A stretch of 64,000 nt of DNA from Prochlorococcus marinus str. MIT 0919. Its GTDB lineage: Bacteria > Cyanobacteriota > Cyanobacteriia > PCC-6307 > Cyanobiaceae. Each line of letters opens with the position of its first letter. Position 1 is the first letter of the stretch. The notes under the pieces were generated by a model that saw only the letters and a program-made list of their open reading frames with translations, was not told the origin of the DNA and did not search any database. Location: the NCBI RefSeq assembly GCF_027359375.1, contig NZ_CP114779.1:1652771-1716770 (forward strand). Direction: 5' to 3'. Position numbers and translations under genes: made by a program. Of the stretch, positions 1 through 9,713 are shown piece after piece.

Positions 1-7
1 TGCTTTT

Positions 8-2269
8 ATGGGATTTTTTGAAATAGAAGTATGGCTTCAAGTTGGTAGAGAAGGACGTTCCTTTACCTATTGCGATAGCAAAGGGTTGAGTATTGATTTA
101 GGAGATATTGTTGCAGTGACTTTGCGTGGCCGGCAGATGAACGGTCTTGTTGTAGGTAAGCGAATAAGAGAGGATCCTTTAAGTGGTAAAAGATGTAAAG
201 ATCAAGAAAAGAATCGTTCTTTGACAGAAGTTGAGGAGATTGTTCAGAAGGCAGCTGTAGATCAGGAATGGCAAGACTGGTTAGAGGAATCTGCATCGAA
301 ATGCTATACAAGTTCCTTTCGAATGCTAAAAGCGGCCTTGCCTCCAGGATGGCTTGGGTATAGAAAATCAGCCAACAAAAAACTAAAAAGGCTTTTATGG
401 GTTTCTATAAACCCATCATTTGATTGTCAGCAAAATCTTCCCTCGAAGCAGCAAGGAGTTATTGCTTTGATTAAGACAAAGGGTGGTGGTATATGGCAAA
501 AGGACTTATTGGCAAATGGAGTAACTCTCGGAGTATTAAGGAGTTGCTTATCTATTGGTGCAGTATTGCGTGAAAAACGTACGATCCAAAAAACTAATGA
601 TCGTTTTAGAAAAGACAAAGGGTTTTTAGTAAATGAACAAGAGAAACCGCGGAATTTAACTGACGAACAAAAACTTGCTATTGATTGCTTTTCTAAACAA
701 TCACCAGGAACTGCTCTTTTATTGTGGGGTGTAACAGGTTCAGGAAAAACAGAAGTTTATCTTCAAATAGCTTCACAAGAACTGACTAAAGGTAGACATT
801 GCTTAATCTTAGCCCCTGAGATTGGTTTAATACCTCAACTTGTAGATCGCTTTGTTAGACGTTTCGGCTCTCAAGTTTTGGAATATCATAGTGGATGTTC
901 TGAGAATGAACGTATCAGCACTTGGCGTAAGATTTTAACAACTTCGGAACCCACAATTGTTGTAGGGACTCGTTCCGCAGTTTTCTTGCCTTTGTCACCG
1001 TTAGGTTTGATTGTTTTAGATGAAGAACATGATAGTTCTTATAAACAAGAGTCCCCAATGCCTTGTTATCACGCTAGAGATTTGGCTTTAGATAGAGCAA
1101 AAAGAACTGGAGCGAGAATTATTTTAGGCAGTGCTACACCATCATTGTCTACATGGAAGGAATTGCAACCTGCAGGATCGATAGCTGTTGCAAGACTTTC
1201 TTCTCGTATTGCTAACCAGCCTTTACCTTTAGTTCATGTTGTAGACATGAGGCAGGAGCTATCTGAAGGTAATAGGCGGCTGATAAGTAAACCCTTGATG
1301 AAGAGGCTTTCACTTTTACCCGAGCTGAAAGAGCAAGCAGTTGTTTTGGTGCCTAGAAGAGGTTATAACACTTTCTTAAGTTGTCGTAGTTGTGGAGATG
1401 TGGTCCAATGCCCAAATTGCGATGTCTCTTTAACTGTTCACAAAGGGCAGCAAGGGTCTCAATGGTTACGGTGTCATTGGTGTGACCATCGAGCAAATAT
1501 TGGCTTTCGGTGTAATGAGTGTGGATCAAGTGCTTTCAAGCCTTTTGGCGCAGGAACACAGAGAGTAGTAGAGCACCTGTCTAATGAATTAAGCCATTTG
1601 AAGTTGTTACGCTTTGATCGTGATACAACTGGTGGCCGCGATGGCCATCGCCGATTGCTGCAAAGATTTTCCTCTGGAGAAGCTGATGTTCTTATAGGCA
1701 CGCAAATGCTTGCCAAAGGTATGGATATCCCTCGGGTGACTCTTGCTGTGGTTCTTGCCGCAGATGGTTTGTTGCATCGACCTGATTTGTTTGCAGAAGA
1801 GCAATCTCTACAGCTTTTTATGCAATTGGCAGGAAGGGCTGGACGAGGGGATAAACCTGGAAAAGTTTTTGTGCAGACTTACTCTCCCGACCATCCAGTT
1901 ATCAAACATTTAGTTGATGGTTGTTATGAGGATTTTCTAGGTAAAGAAGCCAAATTAAGAAGCGAGGCTGGCTTGGTCCCTTACAGTCGGGCTTGTTTGC
2001 TTCGCCTGTCTGGAGAGCGTGCTTCTGTAACTGCAACTTCGGCTACTGCCTTGGCAGAATACATAGAACCTCTTTGCAAGGCCAAAGGGTGGACTATCAT
2101 TGGACCTGCACCTGCCTTAGTAGAAAAAATTGCAGGCAAAAGTCGCTGGCAGATTTTATTGCATGGACCAGAAGGCGCTCCCTTGCCCTTGCCGCAAGGT
2201 AATAAATTGTGGGAATGTCTTCCTAAAGGTGTCAATCTTTCAGTAGACCCCGATCCAATTAATCTTTGA
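8..2269 (+). CDS. priA: Primosomal protein N' (replication restart helicase PriA)
   Basis: PriA is a 3'-5' superfamily 2 helicase that reloads the replisome at stalled forks. Visible are Walker A GVTGSGKTE (about residue 240), the DEEHD box (about 337), paired CxxC zinc-binding clusters at about 457-508, and helicase motifs GTQMLAKG and QLAGRAGRG. The N-terminal part matches the PriA 3' DNA-binding domain. The reading frame is open to the window edge, so the true start may lie a few codons upstream of the ATG at position 8; 753 aa is close to normal family length. It ends 8 bp from the convergent gene. Confidence 0.95.
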   Translation: MGFFEIEVWLQVGREGRSFTYCDSKGLSIDLGDIVAVTLRGRQMNGLVVGKRIREDPLSGKRCKDQEKNRSLTEVEEIVQKAAVDQEWQDWLEESASKCYTSSFRMLKAALPPGWLGYRKSANKKLKRLLWVSINPSFDCQQNLPSKQQGVIALIKTKGGGIWQKDLLANGVTLGVLRSCLSIGAVLREKRTIQKTNDRFRKDKGFLVNEQEKPRNLTDEQKLAIDCFSKQSPGTALLLWGVTGSGKTEVYLQIASQELTKGRHCLILAPEIGLIPQLVDRFVRRFGSQVLEYHSGCSENERISTWRKILTTSEPTIVVGTRSAVFLPLSPLGLIVLDEEHDSSYKQESPMPCYHARDLALDRAKRTGARIILGSATPSLSTWKELQPAGSIAVARLSSRIANQPLPLVHVVDMRQELSEGNRRLISKPLMKRLSLLPELKEQAVVLVPRRGYNTFLSCRSCGDVVQCPNCDVSLTVHKGQQGSQWLRCHWCDHRANIGFRCNECGSSAFKPFGAGTQRVVEHLSNELSHLKLLRFDRDTTGGRDGHRRLLQRFSSGEADVLIGTQMLAKGMDIPRVTLAVVLAADGLLHRPDLFAEEQSLQLFMQLAGRAGRGDKPGKVFVQTYSPDHPVIKHLVDGCYEDFLGKEAKLRSEAGLVPYSRACLLRLSGERASVTATSATALAEYIEPLCKAKGWTIIGPAPALVEKIAGKSRWQILLHGPEGAPLPLPQGNKLWECLPKGVNLSVDPDPINL

Positions 2270-2277
2270 CAATCAAA

Positions 2278-3372
2278 TTAAGGAGGCAGTTCGGGAAATC
2301 CGTAGCCCATTTTTACTTTAAGGTTCTGCAGGACAATTACCAAGGTTAAAGCCAATATCACAGAAGCGACTCCTAATCCAAGCTTGCTCCATCTCCAGTA
2401 CTTCAGTTCAAGCTCATTAAGGAGACCTTCCTTTAGTTCCCAATTAACACTTGAACTTTTTGTAATAGCAGGTTGAGGGAACGCTTTTATTCCTAATTTG
2501 CTTGGAGCTGGCTTTACTACAAGTGACAGTTTTAACCCAGGTATTTGAGGAAGATCTCTAAGGTCTACTTTTAACTTGAACAACTGTTTATAGCCAATTA
2601 AAAAGTTTGTTTGATTCAAGTTCATGTCTGGAGGTTCAACTTTAATACCTGTCACTTCTAATGCGGAATCTATAGTTTGCTTTAGCAATGCATTAGCTTC
2701 TATAGAGCTAAGAGAGGGAGTATTAAATACTTGTTTACCATCTTCTGTTGTTAAGATATTTATTTTTGGGATTGTTGTATTTAATGAATTTTGGAATTGA
2801 TATTGCCATGGTATTAGTTTGTTCGAGTTGCTGTCTACATTTACATTCATTGTTAGCTTGTCCGGTCCCATTAGTTTGATTTCAGTGGTATACCGCACAC
2901 ACCCACTCAAAATAATAGTTATCCCTAATAGGATACCTATAACTAGTAATGTAAAACCTGCTTTTAATGGTTGTGTTGGACCTGTAGGTGGTAATTGCAC
3001 GTCCTTTTTTTTGATAATTTTTTTGCGCCCTTGGCTTGTTTTTGTTATGGGCTCGAGCTTTAAATTTGGGACTTTAACAGACCAATTATCTGGTCTTATA
3101 AGTGTGGGAGCTGTCAGTATGGAAAGAAGGTGTTTTGCATTCTGACGAATGCTTATATCACTATGACTTAGAAGATTTTGACATAGTGCAATAGCTTCTT
3201 TTTCATCACCTTGCCCCATATAAGCAGTAATCATTAAGAGTTTGACCTTCCCTTCAATCTCAAGAGTTAGATTATTTACTTTGTCTAATTTGTTAAGTAA
3301 CGCAAGACACTGCCTATATTCGCCTTTCGCCAGCGCAATCTCAGCACTATTTAAACTTTCAGAGACCTGCAA
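2278..3372 (-). CDS. DUF3153-like membrane protein with N-terminal helical repeats
   Basis: A 364-aa protein of unknown function. Residues 1-90 look like short TPR-type helical repeats. A basic linker is followed by a hydrophobic segment at about 139-156 ending in LSGC, which could be a lipobox-like site or just a membrane anchor. A long extracytoplasmic-type domain follows, with a second transmembrane helix at about 331-349 and a short tail. The layout fits the cyanobacterial DUF3153 family (recognition by memory, moderate certainty). It lies 1 bp after argB and is probably co-transcribed with it. Confidence 0.65.
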   Translation of the reverse strand: MQVSESLNSAEIALAKGEYRQCLALLNKLDKVNNLTLEIEGKVKLLMITAYMGQGDEKEAIALCQNLLSHSDISIRQNAKHLLSILTAPTLIRPDNWSVKVPNLKLEPITKTSQGRKKIIKKKDVQLPPTGPTQPLKAGFTLLVIGILLGITIILSGCVRYTTEIKLMGPDKLTMNVNVDSNSNKLIPWQYQFQNSLNTTIPKINILTTEDGKQVFNTPSLSSIEANALLKQTIDSALEVTGIKVEPPDMNLNQTNFLIGYKQLFKLKVDLRDLPQIPGLKLSLVVKPAPSKLGIKAFPQPAITKSSSVNWELKEGLLNELELKYWRWSKLGLGVASVILALTLVIVLQNLKVKMGYGFPELPP

Positions 3373-3373
3373 T

Positions 3374-4276
3374 TCACCCCCTACCAGTAATCATTGTTCC
3401 TATACCAGCATCTGTAAATATTTCAAGCAATAAAGCATGGGGGATTCGACCATCAATAATATGTGCAGCAGAGACTCCTTGAGCTAACGCTCTAATGCAA
3501 CAGTTGGTTTTAGGTACCATTCCACCAGTTACGACGTTTGTTTCAATTAATTTTCTTGCTTCGTTTAGACGTATGCACCTTATGAGCGAAGAGGGATTGT
3601 CTTGGTCTTTAAGCACGCCAAGCGTGTCAGTAAGTAAAATGAGCTTTTCCGCTCCTAATGCTGCTGCAATTTCTCCTGCAACAGTATCAGCGTTAATGTT
3701 TAAAGATTCTCCTTGCGATGATGAGGCCACACTAGAAATTACAGGTATGTAGCCTTTCGCTAAAAGTGGTTCAATAACATCAGTGTTTACTTTCGCGACT
3801 TCTCCAACTAATCCATGACTGCCATCCCCTAGCTTCCTGGCTTCTATAAGGCCGCCATCAATCCCACATAGGCCTACAGATAGTGAACCCAATTGATTGA
3901 TTCCATTAACAATCTGCTTATTAACTCTTCCAACAAGAACCATTTCGACAATGTCCATTGTTTGCCTATCAGTAACTCTCAATCCATTTCGAAACTCACT
4001 ATTAATTCCGAAATTTTGTAGCCATTGATTAATTTCAGGCCCTCCACCATGAATAATCACTAGTTGGGCTCCAACACTTGAAAGTAATGCAATATCTCTG
4101 AAAACCGCTTTTTTTAATTTTTCACTTGACATTGCTGCGCCTCCATATTTGATTACAATTCGACGTCCTGCAAACTTCTGGATATATGGAAGAGCTTCGC
4201 TTAGAACAGACACTCTTATTGCATCATTTCCTAAATGAGCTGAGTTAAATTGATTTTCAGAATTTTTGTTGTCCAC
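3374..4276 (-). CDS. argB: Acetylglutamate kinase
   Basis: Phosphorylates N-acetylglutamate, the second and usually feedback-regulated step of arginine synthesis. The amino-acid kinase fold is clear: VIKYGGAAM near residue 42, the IHGGGPEI glycine-rich loop, and [12 protein letters not shown] with a downstream LTDTLGV. At 300 aa it has normal length. In cyanobacteria this enzyme is the classic PII (GlnB) target that relieves arginine inhibition; whether this one keeps that control cannot be read from the sequence. The DUF3153-like gene follows 1 bp downstream, and a DUF2854-like gene lies 15 bp upstream on the same strand. Confidence 0.97.
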   Translation of the reverse strand: MDNKNSENQFNSAHLGNDAIRVSVLSEALPYIQKFAGRRIVIKYGGAAMSSEKLKKAVFRDIALLSSVGAQLVIIHGGGPEINQWLQNFGINSEFRNGLRVTDRQTMDIVEMVLVGRVNKQIVNGINQLGSLSVGLCGIDGGLIEARKLGDGSHGLVGEVAKVNTDVIEPLLAKGYIPVISSVASSSQGESLNINADTVAGEIAAALGAEKLILLTDTLGVLKDQDNPSSLIRCIRLNEARKLIETNVVTGGMVPKTNCCIRALAQGVSAAHIIDGRIPHALLLEIFTDAGIGTMITGRG

Positions 4277-4291
4277 GAGGTAATAAAATCA

Positions 4292-4861
4292 TTAAATGTC
4301 GTCTTTTGTTAGACCATCTCCAGGTTTTTGACTAGGCAGTAGCGTTAATTCTAGTTGTCCTGTACCGCAGCTGATTAAGGTTGCTTCGAAATTTTTTGCG
4401 AAAAATCTACCTAATCGATCTTTTTTCTCCTCCCACTTTTCTATCGGGACTCCATTAACTTCGAATTTCATTTGAATCCCAGATCTTGTTCCTTTATCAA
4501 GAATAGCTATTTCTTTGAGTTGCGGAGGCTTCAATTCGTCCCACAGTTTAAGTACTTGAAGAGAAGATTCAAGATGTGCTCTTTGCCCATATCGCCATCT
4601 AGTTACATCATCAATTAGATCTTGGAACTCTTGAGGAACTTTTGTTTTGAGCAGTGTTAATTCCTTTGATGAATTCTTGCAATTTGCAGGGGATAATTCA
4701 GAATTCTTTAAAGCCAGTCCAATAAGAAGAATAGGTACGCCATAAAAAAAGGTTGGTACACTCAGATTAGCGGCATTGCTGAAGTAAGAACTTAGTCCTA
4801 TAACAGTTAACAAGGCTCCTAAAATAGAAATTAGACTTGCTGGAGAAATTGATTTATTCAT
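4292..4861 (-). CDS. DUF2854-like membrane protein
   Basis: A 189-aa protein with two closely spaced N-terminal transmembrane helices (about residues 8-28 and 35-52, with FYGVPILLIGLALK) and a soluble C-terminal domain. The pattern fits DUF2854, a family of cyanobacteria and plastids whose function I do not know. It is 15 bp upstream of argB on the same strand, so the three minus-strand genes may form one transcript. Confidence 0.65.
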   Translation of the reverse strand: MNKSISPASLISILGALLTVIGLSSYFSNAANLSVPTFFYGVPILLIGLALKNSELSPANCKNSSKELTLLKTKVPQEFQDLIDDVTRWRYGQRAHLESSLQVLKLWDELKPPQLKEIAILDKGTRSGIQMKFEVNGVPIEKWEEKKDRLGRFFAKNFEATLISCGTGQLELTLLPSQKPGDGLTKDDI

Positions 4862-4913
4862 GAACTTTATTTTGGCATTAGTTGTTTCAGAATTTCATTA
4901 AGAAAAAGGATTT

Positions 4914-5102
4914 ATGGATTCATCTAAAAGCAAAACTATTGATCCAAATGAATTAATAGCTCTATTAAATGATGATAGAGCTTTGATTTTAGAGAAAATT
5001 GATCAAGGGGACTGGCCTGAGCTTAGGCATGATTTAGCTGCTTTGGAAAGGGAATTGAGTCAGCTTTTAACTGTTGCATATGAGAAGTTCGAGTCTGACT
5101 AA
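4914..5102 (+). CDS. Small acidic hypothetical protein
   Basis: A 62-aa predicted soluble, acidic, helical protein with no cysteine and no membrane segment. An AAGGA-type ribosome-binding site (AAAAAGGATTT) precedes the ATG. It lies alone on the plus strand between the divergent DUF2854-like gene and convergent ssb. I recognise no domain. Codon use looks like its neighbours, and the central LRHDLAALERELSQLL stretch suggests an amphipathic helix. Confidence 0.6.
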   Translation: MDSSKSKTIDPNELIALLNDDRALILEKIDQGDWPELRHDLAALERELSQLLTVAYEKFESD

Positions 5103-5127
5103 CTGCAACTTTCAAAAGGCTTGGCGT

Positions 5128-5574
5128 TTAGAAAGGTATTTCATCTGTGTCGGGAATTAAAGGCGAGCTGTCCCAACTTGTAGATGGTTGACCATCGCTT
5201 GGTGAGTTCGCTGCTGCTTTGCTCTGAACTTCTGGTGTGTTCAGGGGAGAAGAGTCTCTAGTGTTGGATTGCTCTGAAATGCTATGAAACCTAGCGAGAG
5301 TGAATTCTGCCTTCTTTTCTTTTGTTCCATCTTGTCGGGGGATTGTATTCATTCTCAGGCGCCCTTCTAAAACAAGTTTCTGACCAACATGAATATTATT
5401 TTGTAATTCTTGTGCCAAGTTCCCCCATCCAATTACTTTTATAAAGCCTTGAGGGTCATCCGCTCTAAGACCGTTAAAACTAACTTCCATTTCTGCTATG
5501 GGAGTGGTGTTCCCTTGGGTGTAACGAATTGTTGGAGCTTGCCTCACAACAGCTTCGAGTAAGCAGTGATTCAT
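5128..5574 (-). CDS. ssb: Single-stranded DNA-binding protein
   Basis: Binds and protects ssDNA in replication, repair and recombination. Residues 1-105 are a standard OB fold (NHCLLEAVVRQAPTIRYTQG, IKVIGWGNLAQEL, GRLRMNT). A Ser/Pro/Asn-rich flexible linker is followed by the acidic tail DTDEIPF, the usual protein-interaction tip. It is divergent from cobK, with 25 bp between the two starts. Confidence 0.93.
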   Translation of the reverse strand: MNHCLLEAVVRQAPTIRYTQGNTTPIAEMEVSFNGLRADDPQGFIKVIGWGNLAQELQNNIHVGQKLVLEGRLRMNTIPRQDGTKEKKAEFTLARFHSISEQSNTRDSSPLNTPEVQSKAAANSPSDGQPSTSWDSSPLIPDTDEIPF

Positions 5575-5599
5575 TTCAATTCAAGCGCGCAGAGTTATC

Positions 5600-6403
5600 T
5601 TGATGCACAGTAGAAAAAATTGCCACCTACATATTTGGTTGTTAACCGGCACGCAGGAAGGACCAGAGCTGGCAAAAGCCTTTATAGACAGAGGGTGCAA
5701 AGTTAGCGTCAGTGTTGTTTCTTATGAGGCTTCTTTGTCATACTTTGGCTTGGGTTTGGAGTCTTTATGGGTTGGTTCTTTGAAAGGAGTTGAAGAAATT
5801 TCTTTGGTTTTAAGCAATGCTCAGGAAAATCACAATGGATTTGACTATGTTATTGATGCAACACACCCTTTCGCAAGAATAATAAGCTCTGATTTGAGAA
5901 AAGCTTGTTTAATATTTGGCCAAATCATTATTAGATATGAACGTTATTGTGAGAACCTACCTGGGGCTAACTTCATAAGAAATTTTCATGATCTTTCAAG
6001 TTTTAACTTGAAAGGCAAAAAATTACTTTTAGCTATAGGTTCAAAATATTTATCAGAATGTTTAAATGAAATCCATGATATTGGTGCAATTCCATTTGCA
6101 AGAGTTTTGCCTCGAGTTTCTAGTTTCGCCAAAGCATTATCTTGCAAAATACCTGAAGAAAACTTAGCAATTTTACAACCTTTGACTTCTTCGCCTGAAG
6201 GTGCAATAGAGAAAGCACTCTGTAGAAGCTGGAATATAAATGGGGTTATTTGTAGAGAATCAGGAGGTGGAACTCAAAGATTATGGCAGTCCATCTGTAA
6301 AGCGCAAAATATCAAGCTCTGGCTTATATCAAGGCCCACTGCGCCTGAAGGTATTTTAGTGGCTGATACCCTGGTAAAATTATTGCAATATATAGGGCTT
6401 TAA
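5600..6403 (+). CDS. cobK: Precorrin-6A reductase
   Basis: NAD(P)H-dependent reduction of (cobalt-)precorrin-6A to 6B in cobalamin synthesis. The N-terminal WLLTGTQEGPELA is the characteristic nucleotide-binding start. VIDATHPFA and IRYER follow in the expected places, and the C-terminal half has GVICRESGGGTQ. The length of 267 aa is normal. cobO, at the other end of B12 metabolism, is 20 kb away, as expected for scattered cob genes in picocyanobacteria. Gene cutA follows 33 bp later. Confidence 0.87.
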   Translation: MMHSRKNCHLHIWLLTGTQEGPELAKAFIDRGCKVSVSVVSYEASLSYFGLGLESLWVGSLKGVEEISLVLSNAQENHNGFDYVIDATHPFARIISSDLRKACLIFGQIIIRYERYCENLPGANFIRNFHDLSSFNLKGKKLLLAIGSKYLSECLNEIHDIGAIPFARVLPRVSSFAKALSCKIPEENLAILQPLTSSPEGAIEKALCRSWNINGVICRESGGGTQRLWQSICKAQNIKLWLISRPTAPEGILVADTLVKLLQYIGL

Positions 6404-6436
6404 TACCTTCTTGTTTTAACTTTTAAATTTCTATCT

Positions 6437-6769
6437 ATGTCTAAATCTATAAAGCGTAAAAACTGTGTCTTGGTTCTAACTACAGAAAAGAATAATGATA
6501 GTGCTAATTATTTAGCTAATAGGCTGCTAGTTAAGAAATATGCAGCGTGCATTACTTTACGCAAAATTAAATCTATGTATTGGTGGGATGGTTCAATTGA
6601 AGAGAGTAAAGAGGTTCAACTTATGATAAAAACTAATCACAATAAATTGGATTTACTTTTAAAAGAAATAAAAAAATTACATTCATATTTAAAACCCGAG
6701 ATAGTTTTTTGGGATGCGGATTGCAGTAAAGCATATGGGGATTGGCTGCAGCATGCAATTATGACTTAA
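6437..6769 (+). CDS. cutA: Divalent-cation tolerance protein CutA
   Basis: A 110-aa trimeric ferredoxin-like fold protein of the CutA1 family. Recognisable are the AACITLRKIKSMYWWDGSI segment and KTNHNKLDLL, both typical. Its role is uncertain: it is linked to copper or divalent-cation tolerance in E. coli, but this is not established in cyanobacteria. It ends only 5 bp from the convergent PfkB kinase gene. Confidence 0.88.
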   Translation: MSKSIKRKNCVLVLTTEKNNDSANYLANRLLVKKYAACITLRKIKSMYWWDGSIEESKEVQLMIKTNHNKLDLLLKEIKKLHSYLKPEIVFWDADCSKAYGDWLQHAIMT

Positions 6770-6774
6770 AATAG

Positions 6775-7791
6775 TTATGTTTCATCTAAATAATTATTAA
6801 CTAGCTTTTTAAGGTCAATTTGAGACCTGGTGCCGACTTGTGTAACTATATGGCCAGCGCAGATTGAGCCTATTTGCCCACATATGTCTAGACTTTTTCC
6901 GAGAGAGTAACCATAAAGAAAGCCACTTGCGTAAAGATCACCAGCACCAGTCGTATCAATTACTTCTCCCATTCTATATGGTTTAATTGTGAAACAATTT
7001 CCACCTGAAATTATAATAGAACCATTCTCTCCCATCGTTAGGACTGATATATCACAATGCTTATTGATAATGCTTTTAGCTTCATCTAGGCCTTTGCTTT
7101 TGTATAGTGAAATTATTTCACCTTCATTGGCAAATATTATATCTATATAATTACTAATTAATTCTTGAAAGCTTTCTCTGTGTCGTTCAACGCAAAATGC
7201 ATCTGAGAGAGAAAGAGCAATTTTACCTCCTGAAGATTTGCATTCCTTTGCAGAAGTTATAAAAGCTTTTTTGGCTTCAGGATGATCCCACAAATAACCT
7301 TCTAGATATAGAACTTTTGCTTGTTTTACTAAAGATAGATCTATATCTTGAGGATTGAGAAAAACTGAAGCACCTAAGTAAGTGCACATAGTTCTCTGTG
7401 CATCAGGCGTTATAAGTATTAAGCACCTTGCAGTTGATGGTCCTATATCAATTGGAGGAGTCTGGTAATTAGCACCTGTTGAACATATATCATGTGTAAA
7501 TATTTTCCCAAGATCATCATTTTTTACTCGTCCTATAAAGCCTGCTTCAATTCCTAGTTGTGCTAGTCCTGCAATTGTATTTGCAGCAGAGCCTCCAGAG
7601 CTTTCCAGACCAGGTCCGCTTACTAGGTATAGTTCTTCTGCTTTGCTCTGATCAACTAGGGTCATGGAACCTTTAGTCAATGAATTCTGTTCTAAAAAAG
7701 TGTCTGTTGAATGTACAAGAATATCTACAATTGAATTCCCTATCCCTACAACATCAAATTGCTTTTTGAGTGTCTTGTCTCCTTTTTTCAA
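6775..7791 (-). CDS. PfkB-family carbohydrate/nucleoside kinase
   Basis: A 338-aa ribokinase-like kinase. It shows the N-terminal VGIGNSIVDILV, a central GGSAANTIAGLAQLG substrate-binding loop and the C-terminal signature DTTGAGDLYASGF with the catalytic Asp. The family acts on sugars or nucleosides such as adenosine. The gene directly upstream on the same strand is purA, 40 bp away, which makes an adenosine-type substrate attractive, but the specificity cannot be read from the sequence. Confidence 0.85.
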   Translation of the reverse strand: MKKGDKTLKKQFDVVGIGNSIVDILVHSTDTFLEQNSLTKGSMTLVDQSKAEELYLVSGPGLESSGGSAANTIAGLAQLGIEAGFIGRVKNDDLGKIFTHDICSTGANYQTPPIDIGPSTARCLILITPDAQRTMCTYLGASVFLNPQDIDLSLVKQAKVLYLEGYLWDHPEAKKAFITSAKECKSSGGKIALSLSDAFCVERHRESFQELISNYIDIIFANEGEIISLYKSKGLDEAKSIINKHCDISVLTMGENGSIIISGGNCFTIKPYRMGEVIDTTGAGDLYASGFLYGYSLGKSLDICGQIGSICAGHIVTQVGTRSQIDLKKLVNNYLDET

Positions 7792-7831
7792 ATTGTCTCC
7801 TTCAGAGTTTTTATTAGCTATTAGTTTAAGT

Positions 7832-9190
<1,359 letters not shown>

Positions 9191-9236
9191 TCAGATTTTC
9201 TCCTTTAAGTCAAAGTAATTGATTAAAGCTTATCTT

Positions 9237-9671
9237 TTAGACTTCTTTTTGAACGATTTTTTCTGCTCTTGATAGTTCTTTATTTAGTCTGGCTTTGAGT
9301 TTTTCGGGTATAGGACGATCTTTAAATGTTTTGTAATGACCAGCCATTGCATTTAAGGCTGTTTGCATCGTTGTAAAAGAGGTTGTCCCATTTACTTGAG
9401 GCCTGTTTCTATACCTTGAGATATAAGCTGTTATAAGTTCCAAGGCTTCGTCTTTTGCAGTGGAACGATCGGCAGAATCATCTGGAATGTCTACAGTACT
9501 TTTTAGATTTTCTGCAACAGAAATAGTGTCTTGCACAAAATCCCCAGTCATAAGAGCTTTACCTGCTTGAGCAACTTGACCGAAAGGAGCAAAGATTAGT
9601 AAAAGGCTTAAACAAATTGCTGAAACTGTTTTGATCAGTTTTGCCTTAAGTTTATGAAAGATAGGATTCAT
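9237..9671 (-). CDS. psb27: Photosystem II assembly protein Psb27
   Basis: Psb27 binds the lumenal side of CP43 during PSII assembly and repair. The 144-aa protein has a signal peptide (hydrophobic core at about 17-30, ending near VAQA) and a helical-bundle domain with the typical TGDFVQDTISVAENLK and ETAYISRYR-like LITAYISRYRNRPQV segments. Many cyanobacterial Psb27 proteins are lipoproteins. Here there is no cysteine at the cleavage site; the only Cys is inside the hydrophobic core at about position 19. The mature protein is therefore probably soluble in the lumen. Confidence 0.88.
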   Translation of the reverse strand: MNPIFHKLKAKLIKTVSAICLSLLLIFAPFGQVAQAGKALMTGDFVQDTISVAENLKSTVDIPDDSADRSTAKDEALELITAYISRYRNRPQVNGTTSFTTMQTALNAMAGHYKTFKDRPIPEKLKARLNKELSRAEKIVQKEV

Positions 9672-9713
9672 TTTAATGAACAGAGTTATTAAGACTCTAG
9701 GAGAATTAGGGTT

